Of a DNA stretch of 64,000 bases, positions 12,477-24,353 are shown one piece after another. How positions within the stretch are numbered: the stretch's first letter is position 1; each line of letters starts with the position of its first letter. The translations under genes were made by a program, and so were the position numbers. Location of the stretch: contig NHZP01000016.1 in the NCBI GenBank assembly GCA_003313425.1, positions 248,001 through 312,000 on the forward strand. The letters are read 5' to 3'. Origin of the DNA: Pseudopyrenochaeta lycopersici. Lineage: Eukaryota; Ascomycota; Dothideomycetes; Pleosporales; Pseudopyrenochaetaceae. The notes below the pieces were generated by a model, which worked only from the letters and a program-made list of their open reading frames with translations, was not told the origin of the DNA and did not search any database.

Positions 12477-13342
12477 ATGAGCAATCTTACATCACGCAGC
12501 GCCACAGCAGACGAGGAAACGCCGCTTCTCGGCCGACTGCCCGGCAAAAACTCGGATTCCTCCGCGACCGTGCAAAGGCTGAAAAAGCACTTTGCGGCAG
12601 ATGTTACCAAGAATTGGGCAGACCTCGTGTTGCTATTCTGTTACATTATTACTGGGCTGCTGGATAGCTCGGCTGTGTTCATATGGGGCTCCTTCGTGAG
12701 CATGCAGACGGGTGAGTAAGCAAGACGCCTTTTGCATCATCGCCAGCTTACTCATAGTTAGGAAACACCGTATATCTTGGGTTGGGACTTGTCGCTCCCA
12801 ATGAAGGTATCCGCTGGGTTAAGGCTGGGACGTCGATATCTTCGTTCTGCTTGGGTTCATTCTTCTTCGCGCGCTTCCATCGATACTTCTCGCCTGCGAA
12901 AAGATGGGTGCTCATCGTGTCGTACGGTTTCCAACTGCTTCTGATCGTTTTGGCGGCATTAATTGTTACCTTTGGTGAGGACAATTCGCAGGACACGAAG
13001 AATCTACACTGGCAGGTTCTGGTTCCGCTTGCTGCGGTTGCATTCCAATCGAGTGGACAAGCGGTCACTTCGCGCGCATTGAAGTACAATGGACTGACTA
13101 GCGTGGTCCTCACAAGCAACTATTGCGATCTGTTTTCCGACCCCCAGTTGTTTGCTTTGTCGAACGTGGAGCGAAACAGAAGGATTGCCGCACCAGTTTT
13201 GTTGCTTCTCGGCGCTTGTTTTGGCGGTTTGTATGCGCATAGCTCCATTGGACTTGCAGGAGCATTATGGACGGCGGTGGTGCTGAAGTTTTTCGCCGTC
13301 ATTGCTTGGGTGTTTTGGAAGTCGGAGGTTGAGGAGGAATGA
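12477..13342 (+). CDS. DUF1275 (YoaK-type) integral membrane protein, 271 aa
   Basis: A polytopic membrane protein of the DUF1275 family, common in bacteria and present in many ascomycetes; its transport function is not established. Two exons: 12477-12711 and 12762-13342, with a 50-bp intron (GTGAGT..TTAG). The start is the ATG at 12477. The N-terminal 40 residues are polar with a di-leucine-like DEETPLLG motif, typical of fungal vacuolar/endosomal membrane proteins. The first helix carries the family-like DLVLLFCYIITGLLDSSAVF, followed across the intron by GNTVYLGLGL, the family hallmark. Several further hydrophobic segments follow, ending with an acidic tail (EVEEE). It is divergent from oxdC. 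Confidence 0.85.
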
Positions 13343-14918
13343 TGAATATATACGGCCAAAGGGGACGACGCATTTGATGTATATGATCTAATGCCAACGG
13401 ATGTCAAGGTATTTCGCGCGCTTAGGGCAGGACCTGCTATGGCACACTAAGATTTGGATGTGAGTTCCCTTCTCAAAGGTACGGTCAGAGTATGTCGTCT
13501 ATGTGCCACTGTTTTCTCTCATACCCAAGTACTTATTTTCCTGCGATTGTCGCCTATGTTTTCATCTCCACACGATATTGCTATGCGGAACCATTGTAGC
13601 AAAATGCATTCTTTGAACGTAAACGGGGGAAATAAATGAAGAGCAATGATAAATATATTAAGGACTATAGGCAGATCAGCATTACAAATTAAGAATCTCT
13701 CAGCAATTATACCTCCAAAACCTTTTGGTTGCTTCGAATACTGAGAGTATTACTTGACAATTCAAAGGGAAGATTGAGATCAGCAAAAACCAGAGAAGGA
13801 TACATCCCTCACTTCATCCTGCAGCTAATGTAGTTCTACAAAGGAAGAAATCATATCGGAAAACTGAATGCGTAAAAGAAAATATTGCCCCGACGTCGGA
13901 ACAACGACCATGGCAAGTGAAGAGGGTCAATATTCCTTCTTATATGAAAACTTAATAAAGTGAGCTAAGTTGTGCAAACCTAATTGGCCCAATTGTGGGT
14001 TGCGGATGCATTAAATGCTATACGTATCGGTGGCTGGCGGCCAAGTTAACAATTTCTCGAAAGATCACTAATATTGTAAAGAATTTGGCAGTTCAGTTGT
14101 GCTTGCTTTATAGCAATGCTGTTCCTTAAGACGCAAATCGCAAACGCCGAGAGTGTTTCGAGCTTTCTCCACATCTCGAGACGAAAGTTTAATGAGATTC
14201 ATGAAGAACATCGCAACCTTACCTCCCAAATGAGAACACTGAGTGAGATTCATCTTCTTTTTCTTAATTCATGAAATGTACAGAGCGCTTGCAGAAACGC
14301 AGGGGATACAAGGGGATTGGCCTCAATTTGCGGAATGGGGTGGTTTTTGGAGACACCGTACAGAGCTTGTTGGTGTCATTCCATATCCAGGTGTAGTTAC
14401 ATGACTTCTTTGTGGATATTTGAAGGATTGGCTTCTTAGGACGACAAAATGTGAGTCAGGGTCAATAACAAGGCGATCGAACAATCAGTGCAAGGACAAC
14501 TGAATGACTCTACCAAGTCTTCCAATGCCTGCCCACATCCAGCTCCAATTTTTGATAAATTGCGCGACCTCACAATACCATCCTTCCTTTCCTGCGCCGC
14601 TGTAATATGGTCATCAACCTGGCTTGCATGCTCCGTTCACGTCAAAAGTGGACACAAGTGAAGACAAAAACGACGACCTCCCACCACGATAGCTGCCTAA
14701 AGTCCCGAATTTGAGGCAATCGTAGCCTTTCATCGTTCACGCTGCGTGAAATTCACTTGAGGCACGCACTCACATGATATCGCGTGCTTTACGTGACCTC
14801 GAAAGCCACGTGATGCTCTCCAGCAAGCTCGACTGTTCTCCATACAAATCGCATCGTACGTCCAGATTCAGCATCTCGCTCGCGATTGCCGTCTTCAGCG
14901 AATAAATAAACAGTGTCA
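13343..14918. other. intergenic with an AT-rich core
   Basis: About 1.6 kb without a supported gene. The stretch from about 13640 to 14280 is AT-rich and looks decayed; only very short frames occur there. The last 150 bp hold the promoter of the 2EXR gene, including a palindromic CACGTG (about 14811) of the type bound by bHLH factors, and a second ACGTGA nearby. Confidence 0.5.
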
Positions 14919-15782
14919 ATGGCGCAAAGTGGCTCCGTCACCGACACTATGATGGCCACGGACTCGTTCTCGCAAAGGTTCTCCAGCTCACAGAGTGAAG
15001 CGATGGACGTCGACAGCACGCCTCCCTCGTCCAGCAATTCGACAACTACCATGGCTACAGAGCGGTTCCTTTACACCACTGGCAGGTCCCTCAAGACCTT
15101 CCACCCTTTCCCACGCCTCTCACCCACACTGCGTCAGCGCATCTGGGTTCTCGCCGTACCCGAGCCTCGAACCAGGTTTCTCGAAGTCTACAGCTATAAA
15201 TCAGTAGGGTACACACCGCAGATTCGCTACATCCCTCCCCTACCCGCCGTATTCCATGCCACGCCCGAGAGCCGTAAAGTGAGTATCGAGATCGATGGCG
15301 GCGAGACAATGCAAATCACTAGCAGCCAGCAGCCAACGCAGTGCTACTTCAATTTCTCACGCGACATCCTGTTCCTGAGCTCTCGGTTCGCAGCGAAGCG
15401 TGCTACGACCGAGACATTCCGATTGCGTGAATTGTCGCTTATCATGCCTATGCACTTTCTCAGCCGGCTTACCCGGATTCTCGTCACGTACTCTGGCCTC
15501 GACAGCTATGAGCATATCGGCCCCATCCTGCGCCCGTATGCGCGCCTCGAGACGCTGTATATCGGCATGATGGACTGGTGGAGCAACCGTGTGGTGAAGC
15601 GCTTGCTACGCAAAGGGAATCCGGTGACTGGCACGGTAGCGAGCAAGATTGCGCAGGTTGTTGCGAATACTGAAGCTGAAGAGACGGACGATGATGAGGA
15701 GACTAATGAGCAGCTAGACAAGAGACTTGCAGTCAGGCAGCGCAGGAGGATCATCGAGGTCGAAGTGAGACTGGATGAGTAG
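14919..15782 (+). CDS. 2EXR-domain protein, 287 aa
   Basis: A single-exon gene starting at ATG 14919. After a Ser/Thr-rich, low-complexity N-terminus (about 50 residues) comes FHPFPRLSPTLRQRIW, which matches the 2EXR motif found in large fungal families of unknown function, followed by VPEPR and the typical stretch ending in FHATPESRK (about residues 60-125). A central region (RFAAKRATTETFRLRELSLI) and a Lys/Arg- and acidic-rich C-terminus (AEETDDDEETNEQ) complete it. No signal peptide or membrane segment is visible. The role is unknown; 2EXR proteins are expanded in filamentous ascomycetes and often strain-variable. Confidence 0.8.
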   Translation: MAQSGSVTDTMMATDSFSQRFSSSQSEAMDVDSTPPSSSNSTTTMATERFLYTTGRSLKTFHPFPRLSPTLRQRIWVLAVPEPRTRFLEVYSYKSVGYTPQIRYIPPLPAVFHATPESRKVSIEIDGGETMQITSSQQPTQCYFNFSRDILFLSSRFAAKRATTETFRLRELSLIMPMHFLSRLTRILVTYSGLDSYEHIGPILRPYARLETLYIGMMDWWSNRVVKRLLRKGNPVTGTVASKIAQVVANTEAEETDDDEETNEQLDKRLAVRQRRRIIEVEVRLDE

Positions 15783-16163
15783 GGATCTCCACGGTCGACA
15801 AGGTGGCCTTAAGCGAGTGTGATTTCGTTGAGTGACATGAGCATGAGGATGGGAGGCAACAAGGTAATGGCGACTTCGAAGCTCATGCAACACGGGAATT
15901 ATAGCGATACATAGTGCCCTAAGCAGTATTATTTATTGCTGGTTGTCATGATCAACCTGCATGATTGTCTGAAGTGGCTTAAGGGTTGGATGGCATGGAA
16001 GTCAAAGCAGCATTGTGCTGTGGTACGCATCGTACCTAAGAACGTTCTCAAAAAAGAGAATAAGGATTAGTCTCTTTTCTTTATAGAATGACCATACCAA
16101 TATCCATCCCACGTGATATTGTATGTGCACCGACCCCTAGGGAGAGCTGATAAATTCAGAAAC
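15783..16163. other. convergent intergenic spacer
   Basis: 380 bp between the 3' ends of the 2EXR gene and the CRT10-like gene. It should hold both 3' UTRs; nothing else was seen. Confidence 0.5.
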
Positions 16164-18743
16164 TCAAACGATGAGTTCACTCAAACCAAGTGAATTATCC
16201 GCCCTCCGCTTCGAAAGCTCAAAGCTTAAAATGGTATGATCTGTATAATACATAAGCAGGCGCCACCTTCTTGATTGCATAGACTGTTCCTCTGGCGTTT
16301 GCCCCTCAGCTTCTTCTGGAGTATGCAACATGCCTAAGCAGACTGTCAGCAAATTTGTTATGAATACAACACGTAAGCCGCCTGGCAGCCACCTCCGGGA
16401 AGTTCTTGAAGCCACATACCTTGTACAGGCCCAACAGCAACTCCAATCAATCTCGCTCCCTTCACGCTAATCACCTCCTTATCATTCCCACTGTCGAATG
16501 GTAGTAGGTACTCAAGTCTATACCCATACTGTGGCAGAGATTCGCCCTTCTTTTTTGTCCAGTAGATGCTGAAGAGCCCCGCGCGTCCAATGGGAGACGC
16601 AACTACAAAGACACCCATTTCAGGTATCTGAGAGAAATAGCACATGCGATCGCCAGAGCTGAGAAAGGGTGCCCATGGACCAGGATGCAGTGGACGACGC
16701 ATGCTAGTTACACGGTCAATAGGGCCAGACAAAGTAGGCCCTGCACAATGGAATGGCCGTGGATAGAGATAGATTTCTTCTCTAGTGATGATGAGGCAGG
16801 GTCCAGTGGGGAGAATTCCCAACTGTTTGCGATATAGATGAGCATGAGCTTCGCAGACGAAGGTTTCATAAGTACGTACCTTGTGTATTTCATCACGTTG
16901 ACTCTGGACCTCACAATAAGGACGTCTAGTTGGCATACGAATAGCGTTTGCGTATGCGATCTGCGCTTGAGCGGTTGCAGGCAGAAATGGCTCATCTTCA
17001 TCACTGCTACCATCGCTATCGATCCACAGCTGTATGTGACGGTATAATTAGCAATGTACCAATCCATGCAGAGCAATAAAGCATTGTTCGTGTAGCTCCA
17101 AAATACTCTGTGCGACTCTGCATATGCTCCCTAACATTTGAAAGTTGCACATGATCAATATACGTACCATATCGGCAAAGCCTGCGGGCTGAGTCTGAAG
17201 CCATGGTAGCGGAATGGTAATGGGCGGCTGAGGATTGAACAAGGGCTGATTTACCTGACCGCCTTGAGTGGGAACGGGCTGAGTCTCCGGAATGAAGAGA
17301 GAGTCAGATTGAACTCCAGTGGTTTGAAGGTTTTCGGGTTCTTGTAAAGTGGCAGTATTCTCTGCCTGTTCGGTATTTTCCTCGATATTGGCGTCCTCTT
17401 CATCGTCAGTAACGATAGACATCGCGTCTGAGTCTGCACCCGAATTGAATGCCTCAGCTTGCTCTGTCTCTTCGCTCGAAGAGACATCTCCTGACTCCGA
17501 CAAAGGCTCTTGTACCACCATCATGCTGGATTCATCATCGTCCTCACCGCTTGATATCTCTTGCGTGTTGGGGGCCCCGTAATTGGACCAGTAATTCGTT
17601 GTCTTCACGTTGAAACGCTTAGTAGACCCAGTAATATCTTTGAAGCAAGACGGAATCTCCTGAGGCTCTAACATGAGTTCTTCCGCTGGCGTCATCTCAA
17701 ATGCTGACTGTGTATTCAAAAACATGGCGCCCCAGCAAGCATGGGGTATGTTACTCTTATCTGGGCAATCACAGGAGCCGGGTGTTGCGCCAGGCGCTTT
17801 TCTAGGAATCTGTGTACTTGCACACCAGCCTACTTGGATAACTCGTGCAGGCGAAGCAGGACGATGTAAGTCCCAAAGCAATGTTTTACCATCAATTGAG
17901 CTGCTGAAGAGCCAGCGCCCAGAGGGGTCATCGCCATTGTTGTTGAAGGATATAGCGGGGATGTTAGTCTCAGCCCGAAGAATGATTGTATGGTCTCTTC
18001 GCCTTAGTGACGGCCAATCATGCGCTAATTCATTGATAGTACTTGAACTGTGTTCAGAAGAATCTGGTGAGTCCGAACCGGCTCTTGGGGGTGCAAGTGC
18101 ATATGCAAGCACGGTAACCCTATGCGTGTTGGCACTGATGGCAATGATGCGCGCCTCTCGATGCGTAGCCAAGCCCCATGCACTGGCACCAACATTTCGG
18201 TGGAGGAAAACTTTAACCTTGTCTGCGTCGGCGGGTTCTAAATCCCCAGCATTGGTAATGCTCCGACGTTCTAGAACTCGTTGAATCTCTTCCACACGGT
18301 ACCCAACGACATCACCATCGTCGCAGGTCGCAAGAAGTATCTCCTCGCGCCCAAGATAGTCAACAAGTATGCGAGTGATGGAATGTGGATCTTCTGGATC
18401 ATTCCCAGGTCCAGTGATAGGTGATACTGGCGGATGCAAGACAAGCTCCGGTTCATTGGACAGGCTTTGATCAGGAAAACCCGGCTGATAGACATGAATT
18501 GTGTCGTTACAAGCGAGAAAGTAGAGATTGTAGAGTTGTGACAAGGCCGTCAAGTCGCAACGCCATGCCTTAATCTTTGGTTTGTCGTGGCGATCGGGAA
18601 ACTACGAGTAGTCAGTAGGTGTAGAGCACGTTCCATGCTTGGAAGACGCTTCCGCTTCAACGAACTACTCTAGAACTTCAGAAACTCACCCTTTTGGATC
18701 CCCAATGCACGCCCGTCGCTATACAAGCGATAGGATTCGGCAT
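16164..18743 (-). CDS. CRT10: CRT10-like protein, regulator of ribonucleotide reductase transcription (736 aa)
   Basis: Yeast Crt10 affects transcription of ribonucleotide reductase genes; the fungal family is built on a WD-like propeller. Five exons are inferred: 18690-18743, 17168-18601, 16880-17029, 16420-16822 and 16164-16333. All junctions are GT..AG and keep frame, and the first in-frame ATG after an upstream stop is at 18741-18743. Family-like stretches are CDLTALSQLYNLYFLACND, NPHS/DPHSITRILVDYLG, EEILLATCDDGDVVGYR and SAWGLATHREARIIAISANTH. A long acidic, Ser-rich disordered insert (about residues 310-450; EDDDESS, DDEEDANIEE) separates the propeller halves, and the C-terminus ends RRWRLLMYYTDHTILSFELS. 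Family call by recognition of these motifs; the RNR link is from yeast. Confidence 0.75.
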
Positions 18744-19412
18744 GGTAATTACTGCATTCTTACCACGCTTTCGTCTTTATCTGTTGTCGCGATTTTGTTG
18801 GTGCAAGGGCTCAGGTTGAATGGCTGTGACGTTCCGCCAGGTGTTGGAGCGCCACTTCTAAATCTGGTGCTAACACGTGCCTCTTCTTTCACAACGATTG
18901 AGAGCGAAGCGAAAACAACAAGGACTCAGCTGAGAGATTTCTAGGGGAAGATGCGGGCTTCTTCCCAATTTGTCTAGTCAGCCTTCTTAAGGCAATCCAC
19001 AGGTAATCGGCGAGAGGTGTCGTTCATTAGTTATAATCGCAAGCGCGAAATGTTATAATAGTGCCAAACTACCGCTGCATTGTGCAAGTCATCCTTCGGA
19101 CACAAAGAAACGCAGTTAGTTAGGTCGGGCAATTGTAGCTTGTTCTCCACCAGCAGCTCACGAGAATTCTTGTCAGCATCACTTTATCGCTATTACGGTT
19201 ATGGAACCTCCCACATCTCAGCGAGGGAATTCCTACGCTTGTTCAGGCATTACATTGGTCTATGTTAGGATGGTCACCGCAGTACTTTGCACGCCTTTCA
19301 GCAGCACTGCAGTACCATCGAAAGATACGATGATAATCCTTGCGGAGCCCCGTGTACCCCCGTGTAGATGGATAGAATCTTAAATCCCCTGTATCGAATA
19401 CCCAAACGCCGT
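18744..19412. other. intergenic, CRT10-like promoter and YHM2 3' flank
   Basis: About 670 bp with no supported gene. The CRT10-side is the promoter; short open frames on the plus strand lack ATG starts or any recognisable content. Confidence 0.5.
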
Positions 19413-20658
19413 CTAATGCTTCGCGGTAACCTTGTCGCCAGTGAGCTTCTCAACAGCTTCTTTGGCACTAGCACTATGTCAGCTCAATGTGTGGTTAAGA
19501 GGATGTAAGAAGCACGTACACATCGCCCAACGCTACCATGCAAACCGTCTGCCAAACGCCGAGTCCAATTCTAGGAGTAACGCCACGGTAAAGACCCTTG
19601 ATACCGTTGTTCGAGTAGATGTACTTAAATGCCGAGGCAACATTTAGGTTCTTGGGGCGGTTGGGATCGACCGTCTTCGACTGAAGTTCGATGCGGATAA
19701 CCTCAATAGGCTGGTTCCATGCGCTCAAACCTCCACCAAGCGCCGAAGCAGTGATCTTCTCAGCCACACTAAGCTTCTCGCCATGCTCCTTGTTGGTCAC
19801 ACGCCTGATACCGCTCTCCGCAACACGGGATAAACCGAAGCGGGAACCCCAGTTGGTTACCTGGCGAACAGCAACGGCATTTACACCGCGGTTGATACCG
19901 CGGATACCTTCAGTGCGCCAGATTTGCATGAATGTCTCCATGGTACCCGGGGGCTTCGCACCAGTAGCCGCGACCTTGTGTTTTGTGATCTCGACCGTTT
20001 TCATGCAAGTGCAGAAGCCCATGGTGGCATACGCCTGCGCAAGACCGCCAGTCATACCGCCACCGATTCCGGCGACGAATTCGGGTGCACCGAATGACTT
20101 GGCGTAGTATTCAGCTTCCGAGGCGACAAATAGGAGGACGGCGCCCTTGGTGGAGGCTTCGATCCAAGCCCAGGGAATGAGCCCTTGGTAGACTGCGTAT
20201 CATGCGTTTTAGCGGAAGAACGTAAAGTAAAGATAGGATGGGTTCACAAACATCCGAAAACTCCTCCACGCGACCAGACGCGGCCGAGAGCCCCCGAGAA
20301 GCCTTCAGACCTATTGGCAGCCATGGTAGTCTTGACGACCTCCAACGGCTATCGACGGTAGTTAGTCGCTTGCTCTACATTGTGCTTCTTGAGATTTTGG
20401 GTAAAGTACCTGTCCCAGAGTAGTCACTCTGTACCGTTCAATTAGCGCTGAGTCTTGGAGGCGTGAGGTTGCGTGGCTATGCACTTACTCGAACAGGTTG
20501 AGACCGGCACCAACTGATAGATGCATCAGCACAAATCCACAGCTTCCATGCACTCAAAACTTACGCAGCAGATTGCTGAACTTGATGGGTTTCTTCTCAA
20601 GCTTCGGCGGTCCGCTCAGGGACGCGGTGGGCACGCCCGTCACAGGTGTGGAGCTCAT
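19413..20658 (-). CDS. YHM2: mitochondrial citrate/2-oxoglutarate carrier YHM2 (322 aa)
   Basis: An inner-membrane SLC25 carrier; yeast Yhm2 exchanges citrate for 2-oxoglutarate and was also linked to mtDNA maintenance. Six exons: 20565-20658, 20489-20513, 20410-20428, 20252-20348, 19520-20192 and 19413-19473. Two are tiny (25 and 19 bp), yet the frame is kept and the product aligns with the family: SNLLLGAGLNLFE, then VTTLGQPLEVVKTTMAANR, YQGLIPWAWIEASTKGAV, MGFCTCMKTVEITKHK, NWGSRFGLSR, ALGGGLSAWNQPIEVIR, GLYRGVTPRIGLGVWQTV and a C-terminus ending GDKVTAKH. Three repeats with PLEVVK / CMKTVE / PIEVIR signatures are visible. The start ATG at 20656-20658 precedes MSSTPVTG. It lies head-to-tail downstream of the citrate synthase gene. 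Confidence 0.95.
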
Positions 20659-21503
20659 TCTCTGGGTTTCTCTTGTCGATGAAATAGGGCCTGACCAAGG
20701 CAAAAGGGTGCTTCGTCGCGAGTGAAAGTTGTATGGAGTGAAGAGTGTAAGGGAGAGGGGAAAGATGCGAAGACAGCAATGGGATAAAGTTGCGAGGTGG
20801 TCTGTGTTGCTGCTGAGCGTTGACAAACGCTAGATTTTGGGGGTGTCCCTGAGCTTCGGAGCTCTGAGTCTGTCAAGTAACTTGGCGGTGGGACCTGCAC
20901 CGAACTGCGGCCTCGGGAATGCTACCGAAGCTTTTGCTCGTGAAAAGGCAGTCGGCTTCATTGCAGTACCGCCATCCTGCGTCGCAAGCATTATCGCATC
21001 ACTTCCCTCCGTCACTACCACAGCGACACTTGTCGCTCTCTTGCTCAAGGATCGCGATTCGTTGAATGTCGGGCGCATTGGTACAGCCCCAACGAGCCGC
21101 TTCGGTTCCCCATCAGCTCAACGAAAACTGCTGCGGGTACTTTCCCACGTCCCCCGACTAATTTTCTCATTTTAGATTGCTTCTTGGCCGCTGTCATTGG
21201 GCAGGTCAGGTACTTTTCCGGAAGACACAAGCCACACCTAACCACAATTCCATACACCGCTCACCGTTGTTTTCACAACCTATTATTTCCAAATTGTGCA
21301 TAAAACAACAACTAAGGCGTTCAAAGGACGTTAAGACATGATATTGTAGCAAGTCATTCACTAAAAAGGTAAAACTACAGCGCCGAAATGCACCCAAGCC
21401 TTATCCCTACACTGCCAATTCTACATGGTAAATAGGGATTTCTTGGAGAATCGGCAACCTCTCAATTTGCTTTCTCATCGTCGTGCAAACCGTCTTCATA
21501 CTC
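20659..21503. other. intergenic, YHM2 promoter and citrate synthase 3' flank
   Basis: 845 bp between the citrate synthase stop and the YHM2 start, both on the minus strand. Pyrimidine-rich tracts on the minus strand just upstream of the YHM2 ATG (20660-20800) look like a fungal core promoter/leader. No gene seen. Confidence 0.5.
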
Positions 21504-23177
21504 TTACAAGGTAGCGCCAACCAACTTGGCGTAAGCCTCAGTGCTGAAAGACTTGGGCCTCTCGATTGGGGCACCGACGGCACGGTCGATGATGAGCTGG
21601 GGAAGGACACCGAGGGCGCGAGACACACCAAAGAGAACGGTGTAGTAGTTCTGCTCAGTGAGGCCATAGTACTGGAGGAGGACACCGGAGTGTGCGTCAA
21701 CGTTGGGGTAAGGGTTCTTGGTCTTGCCGTGCTCGGTGAGGACGCCAGGGGCGATCTTGTAGACTTGGCTGACAAGCTTGAACATTGGGTCATCGGGCAA
21801 GTGCTTCTGGGCAAACTCGCGCTGGGAGACGTAGCGGGGATCAGTCTTGCGGAGGACGGCGTGTCCGTAACCGGGAACGACCTGACCGGCCTTGAGAGTA
21901 GACCATAGGTAATCCTTGATAGCCTGGTCGCTGAGATCGTTTCCAACGGCCTTCTTCATCTTCTGGAGCCAGACGAGGACTTCCTGGTTGGCCCTAATGA
22001 TTGTTAGAGATAGCACTGTGTGTGAGGTGCGAAGCGACTTACAATCCGTGGAGAGGACCAGCGAGACCGTTAAGACCAGCAGCTAGGGAGAGGTATGGGG
22101 AGCTGAGCGCGCTACCAACCAAGTGAGTGGTGTGGGCACTGACGTTGCCGCCCTCGTGGTCAGTGTGGATGGTGAGGTACAGGCGCATCAGCTCAACGAA
22201 GTCCTTGTTCTCAGAGAAGCCAAGCTGGTTGGCCAAGTTGAAAGAGTAATCCTTGTCCTTCTGAATGGGAGCGACCTTGCCGTCCTTGTAGACGTTGCGG
22301 TAGATCTTAGAGGCGATGGTGGGGAGCTTGGCGATGAGGTCCATGGCATCCTCGAAGGTGTGCTCCCAGTACTGGGCCTTCTTCATGGTGCCCTTAGCAT
22401 ATGCCTTGGCGAAGTTGGACTCGTGCTCGAGGGCGGTGACGGCAATGGAGAACTGGGCCATTGGGTGGAGGTCGCTGGGGCAGCGGTCGATGAGCTCCTC
22501 GACGAACTTGGGGACATCGGAGCGGGCAGCCCATTCCGCTGAGAGGTCGCGGACCTGCTGCTCAGATGGAACCTCGCCGGTCAACAAAAGCCAGAAGAGG
22601 CCTTCTGGAAGAGGCTCCTGGCCACCGGGGGCCTTGGGAAGGAGTTTCTGGCACTCGGGGATCTGCACAGGGTCAGCGCGCGATTCCAATTTATTTCATC
22701 GGTGTACGACATACCGTCTTTCCGCGGAATCGGATACCCTCCTCAGAATCCAGGACGGATCCCTGTCAATTGTAAGCTTATCGATGGGCAAGGCGAAGCT
22801 GGGGAGCCGTCGCATACCTCCCAGACGAGCGACTTGATGCCACGGGCACCACCATAGACCTGGTCGAGGGTGACCTCGCCAATGACCTTGTTGCCATGCT
22901 CCCTATGATTTAAAGTCAATTTGTGTTGCGAGGTCTACCGCAGTGTTCAGGACGTACTTTCGGAGCTTCTTGATCTTCTCGATCTCGCCAGGGAGCTTGT
23001 TGGCAAAGGTCTCCTTCAGTGACTGCAATTGGGATTGTTAGTGGTGCATTCGGCTTGGAGACGGGTGGTGCGTACAGTGGTCTTGCCAGCTGAGTAGCAG
23101 CGGACGCCATTGAAGGCAGTGGTCCGCAGGGGAGCGGCGGCGCGGAAAGCGCTCGTTAATCGCAGAGCAGAGGCCAT
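21504..23177 (-). CDS. CIT1: mitochondrial citrate synthase (469 aa)
   Basis: Condenses oxaloacetate and acetyl-CoA to citrate in the mitochondrial matrix, the first TCA step. Six exons: 23076-23177, 22958-23022, 22818-22902, 22715-22762, 22043-22662 and 21504-21993. The start ATG at 23175-23177 opens an Arg/Ala-rich presequence ([20 protein letters not shown]), typical of mitochondrial targeting. Catalytic elements are present: the His in GPLHGL split by the last intron, the signature [13 protein letters not shown] with the second His, and the Asp in [20 protein letters not shown] and HPMAQFS are also family-typical. Length fits the family. It lacks a PTS1 at the C-terminus (KLVGATL), supporting a mitochondrial rather than peroxisomal form. 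Its promoter is shared with the divergent Seb1-type gene. Confidence 0.97.
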
Positions 23178-24353
23178 TGGTGATGTGTAAAGATTGATGG
23201 CAGAAGGGGTGCGGATGGGAGGAGAAGATAAAAGCCTGCCGAGCGGAATGATGCGAGAAAATATCGGTGGAGCTCATCAATTTGCTGGGAGCTGGAGCAC
23301 GGTCGTCATCGCGCGGGCTTGACCATTCCCTGTTGGCTGCATGGCTGTACGCCAGGCAAGGTTCGGAAGCCTGTAAAACAGCTCAACTGCCCACCGCCTC
23401 GACATTTTAGTAGCACTTATTGCTTCTATTCAATCGTCCTGACTATGCAGCACTCAAACCATTTCGAATTTTGCCCGTGGGAGCCCGCCAAGCAACCCAG
23501 CTGGTTTGCCTGCAGCCCTACTTCCGCGACTGCCGCTGTACATACATGACAGATGCAGGACCCTCGTAGTTGGCTGGGAACATGGATGCTTGCTCTCTAA
23601 CATGGGCTCATTGCCACACTGAGATGCCTATGTCGAACGCTCCAGCAGTCCAAGACGCTCATAGACATCGCAGAAGCATTCGTCGCCTCCTGTGCATGTG
23701 TTAGACCACTTCATCCCTCCTACGCATTGCCTGAAGCTGTTGAGGCTGTATGCATGCATGTACGTCTTTTCGGACTGTCTTTGATGCCAAATTCATCGTG
23801 TCCATGGCCGATTCGCGACGTAAAGAAACGGTTAGTATGACATCACGTGCACTGGGCGCTAGCGCTGTTTTCTTGAACTCGGCACGGAAAGAACAACCAG
23901 CCATCCCTCTGGCACCACATAGGTCTCGACTGCATCTGAGCGCTTGACGTAGATCAACACTCATTTTGAGACTCCATTTCACTGTTCCTTTGATGCGCCC
24001 GCTCGCTGCGACTTCCATCTCGTGTGTGAACGCTTGCGCAATCTCACTTTTACCGCGTGGCCGCGCCATAGATTAAAGCGCTCTCAGCTCTCGCAGCTAC
24101 AAAAGCACACCGCGACGCACCTGGGGCCATTGGACAACTGCAAATTTGCCCTCAACTCGATCAACTGCTCGTTCCTGCAACTAGAACAACCTAGATCTCT
24201 CCGTTTCGGCTATTGACTTGCGGGTTCGAGTACACTTTGCGTGTTTGCCATATCGGTTCTCTCACCTTACGCTTAGCGTTCAAGTGCACACATCCGCGGA
24301 ACATCCATTTCTTTTCTCATTATCGAGTCTGATCTGGCATACTGAACCTAATC
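23178..24353. promoter_or_regulatory. divergent promoter region, citrate synthase / SEB1-like gene
   Basis: About 1.2 kb between two divergent starts. A CACGTG-containing ATCACGTGCAC lies at about 23841-23851. A few short frames occur on both strands but none has a family-like sequence, so I call no gene. Confidence 0.5.

Noticed and set aside
13640..14280. AT-rich block considered as a RIP-mutated transposon
   Set aside because: Too short and without recoverable protein, terminal repeats or target duplications by eye; composition alone is not enough.
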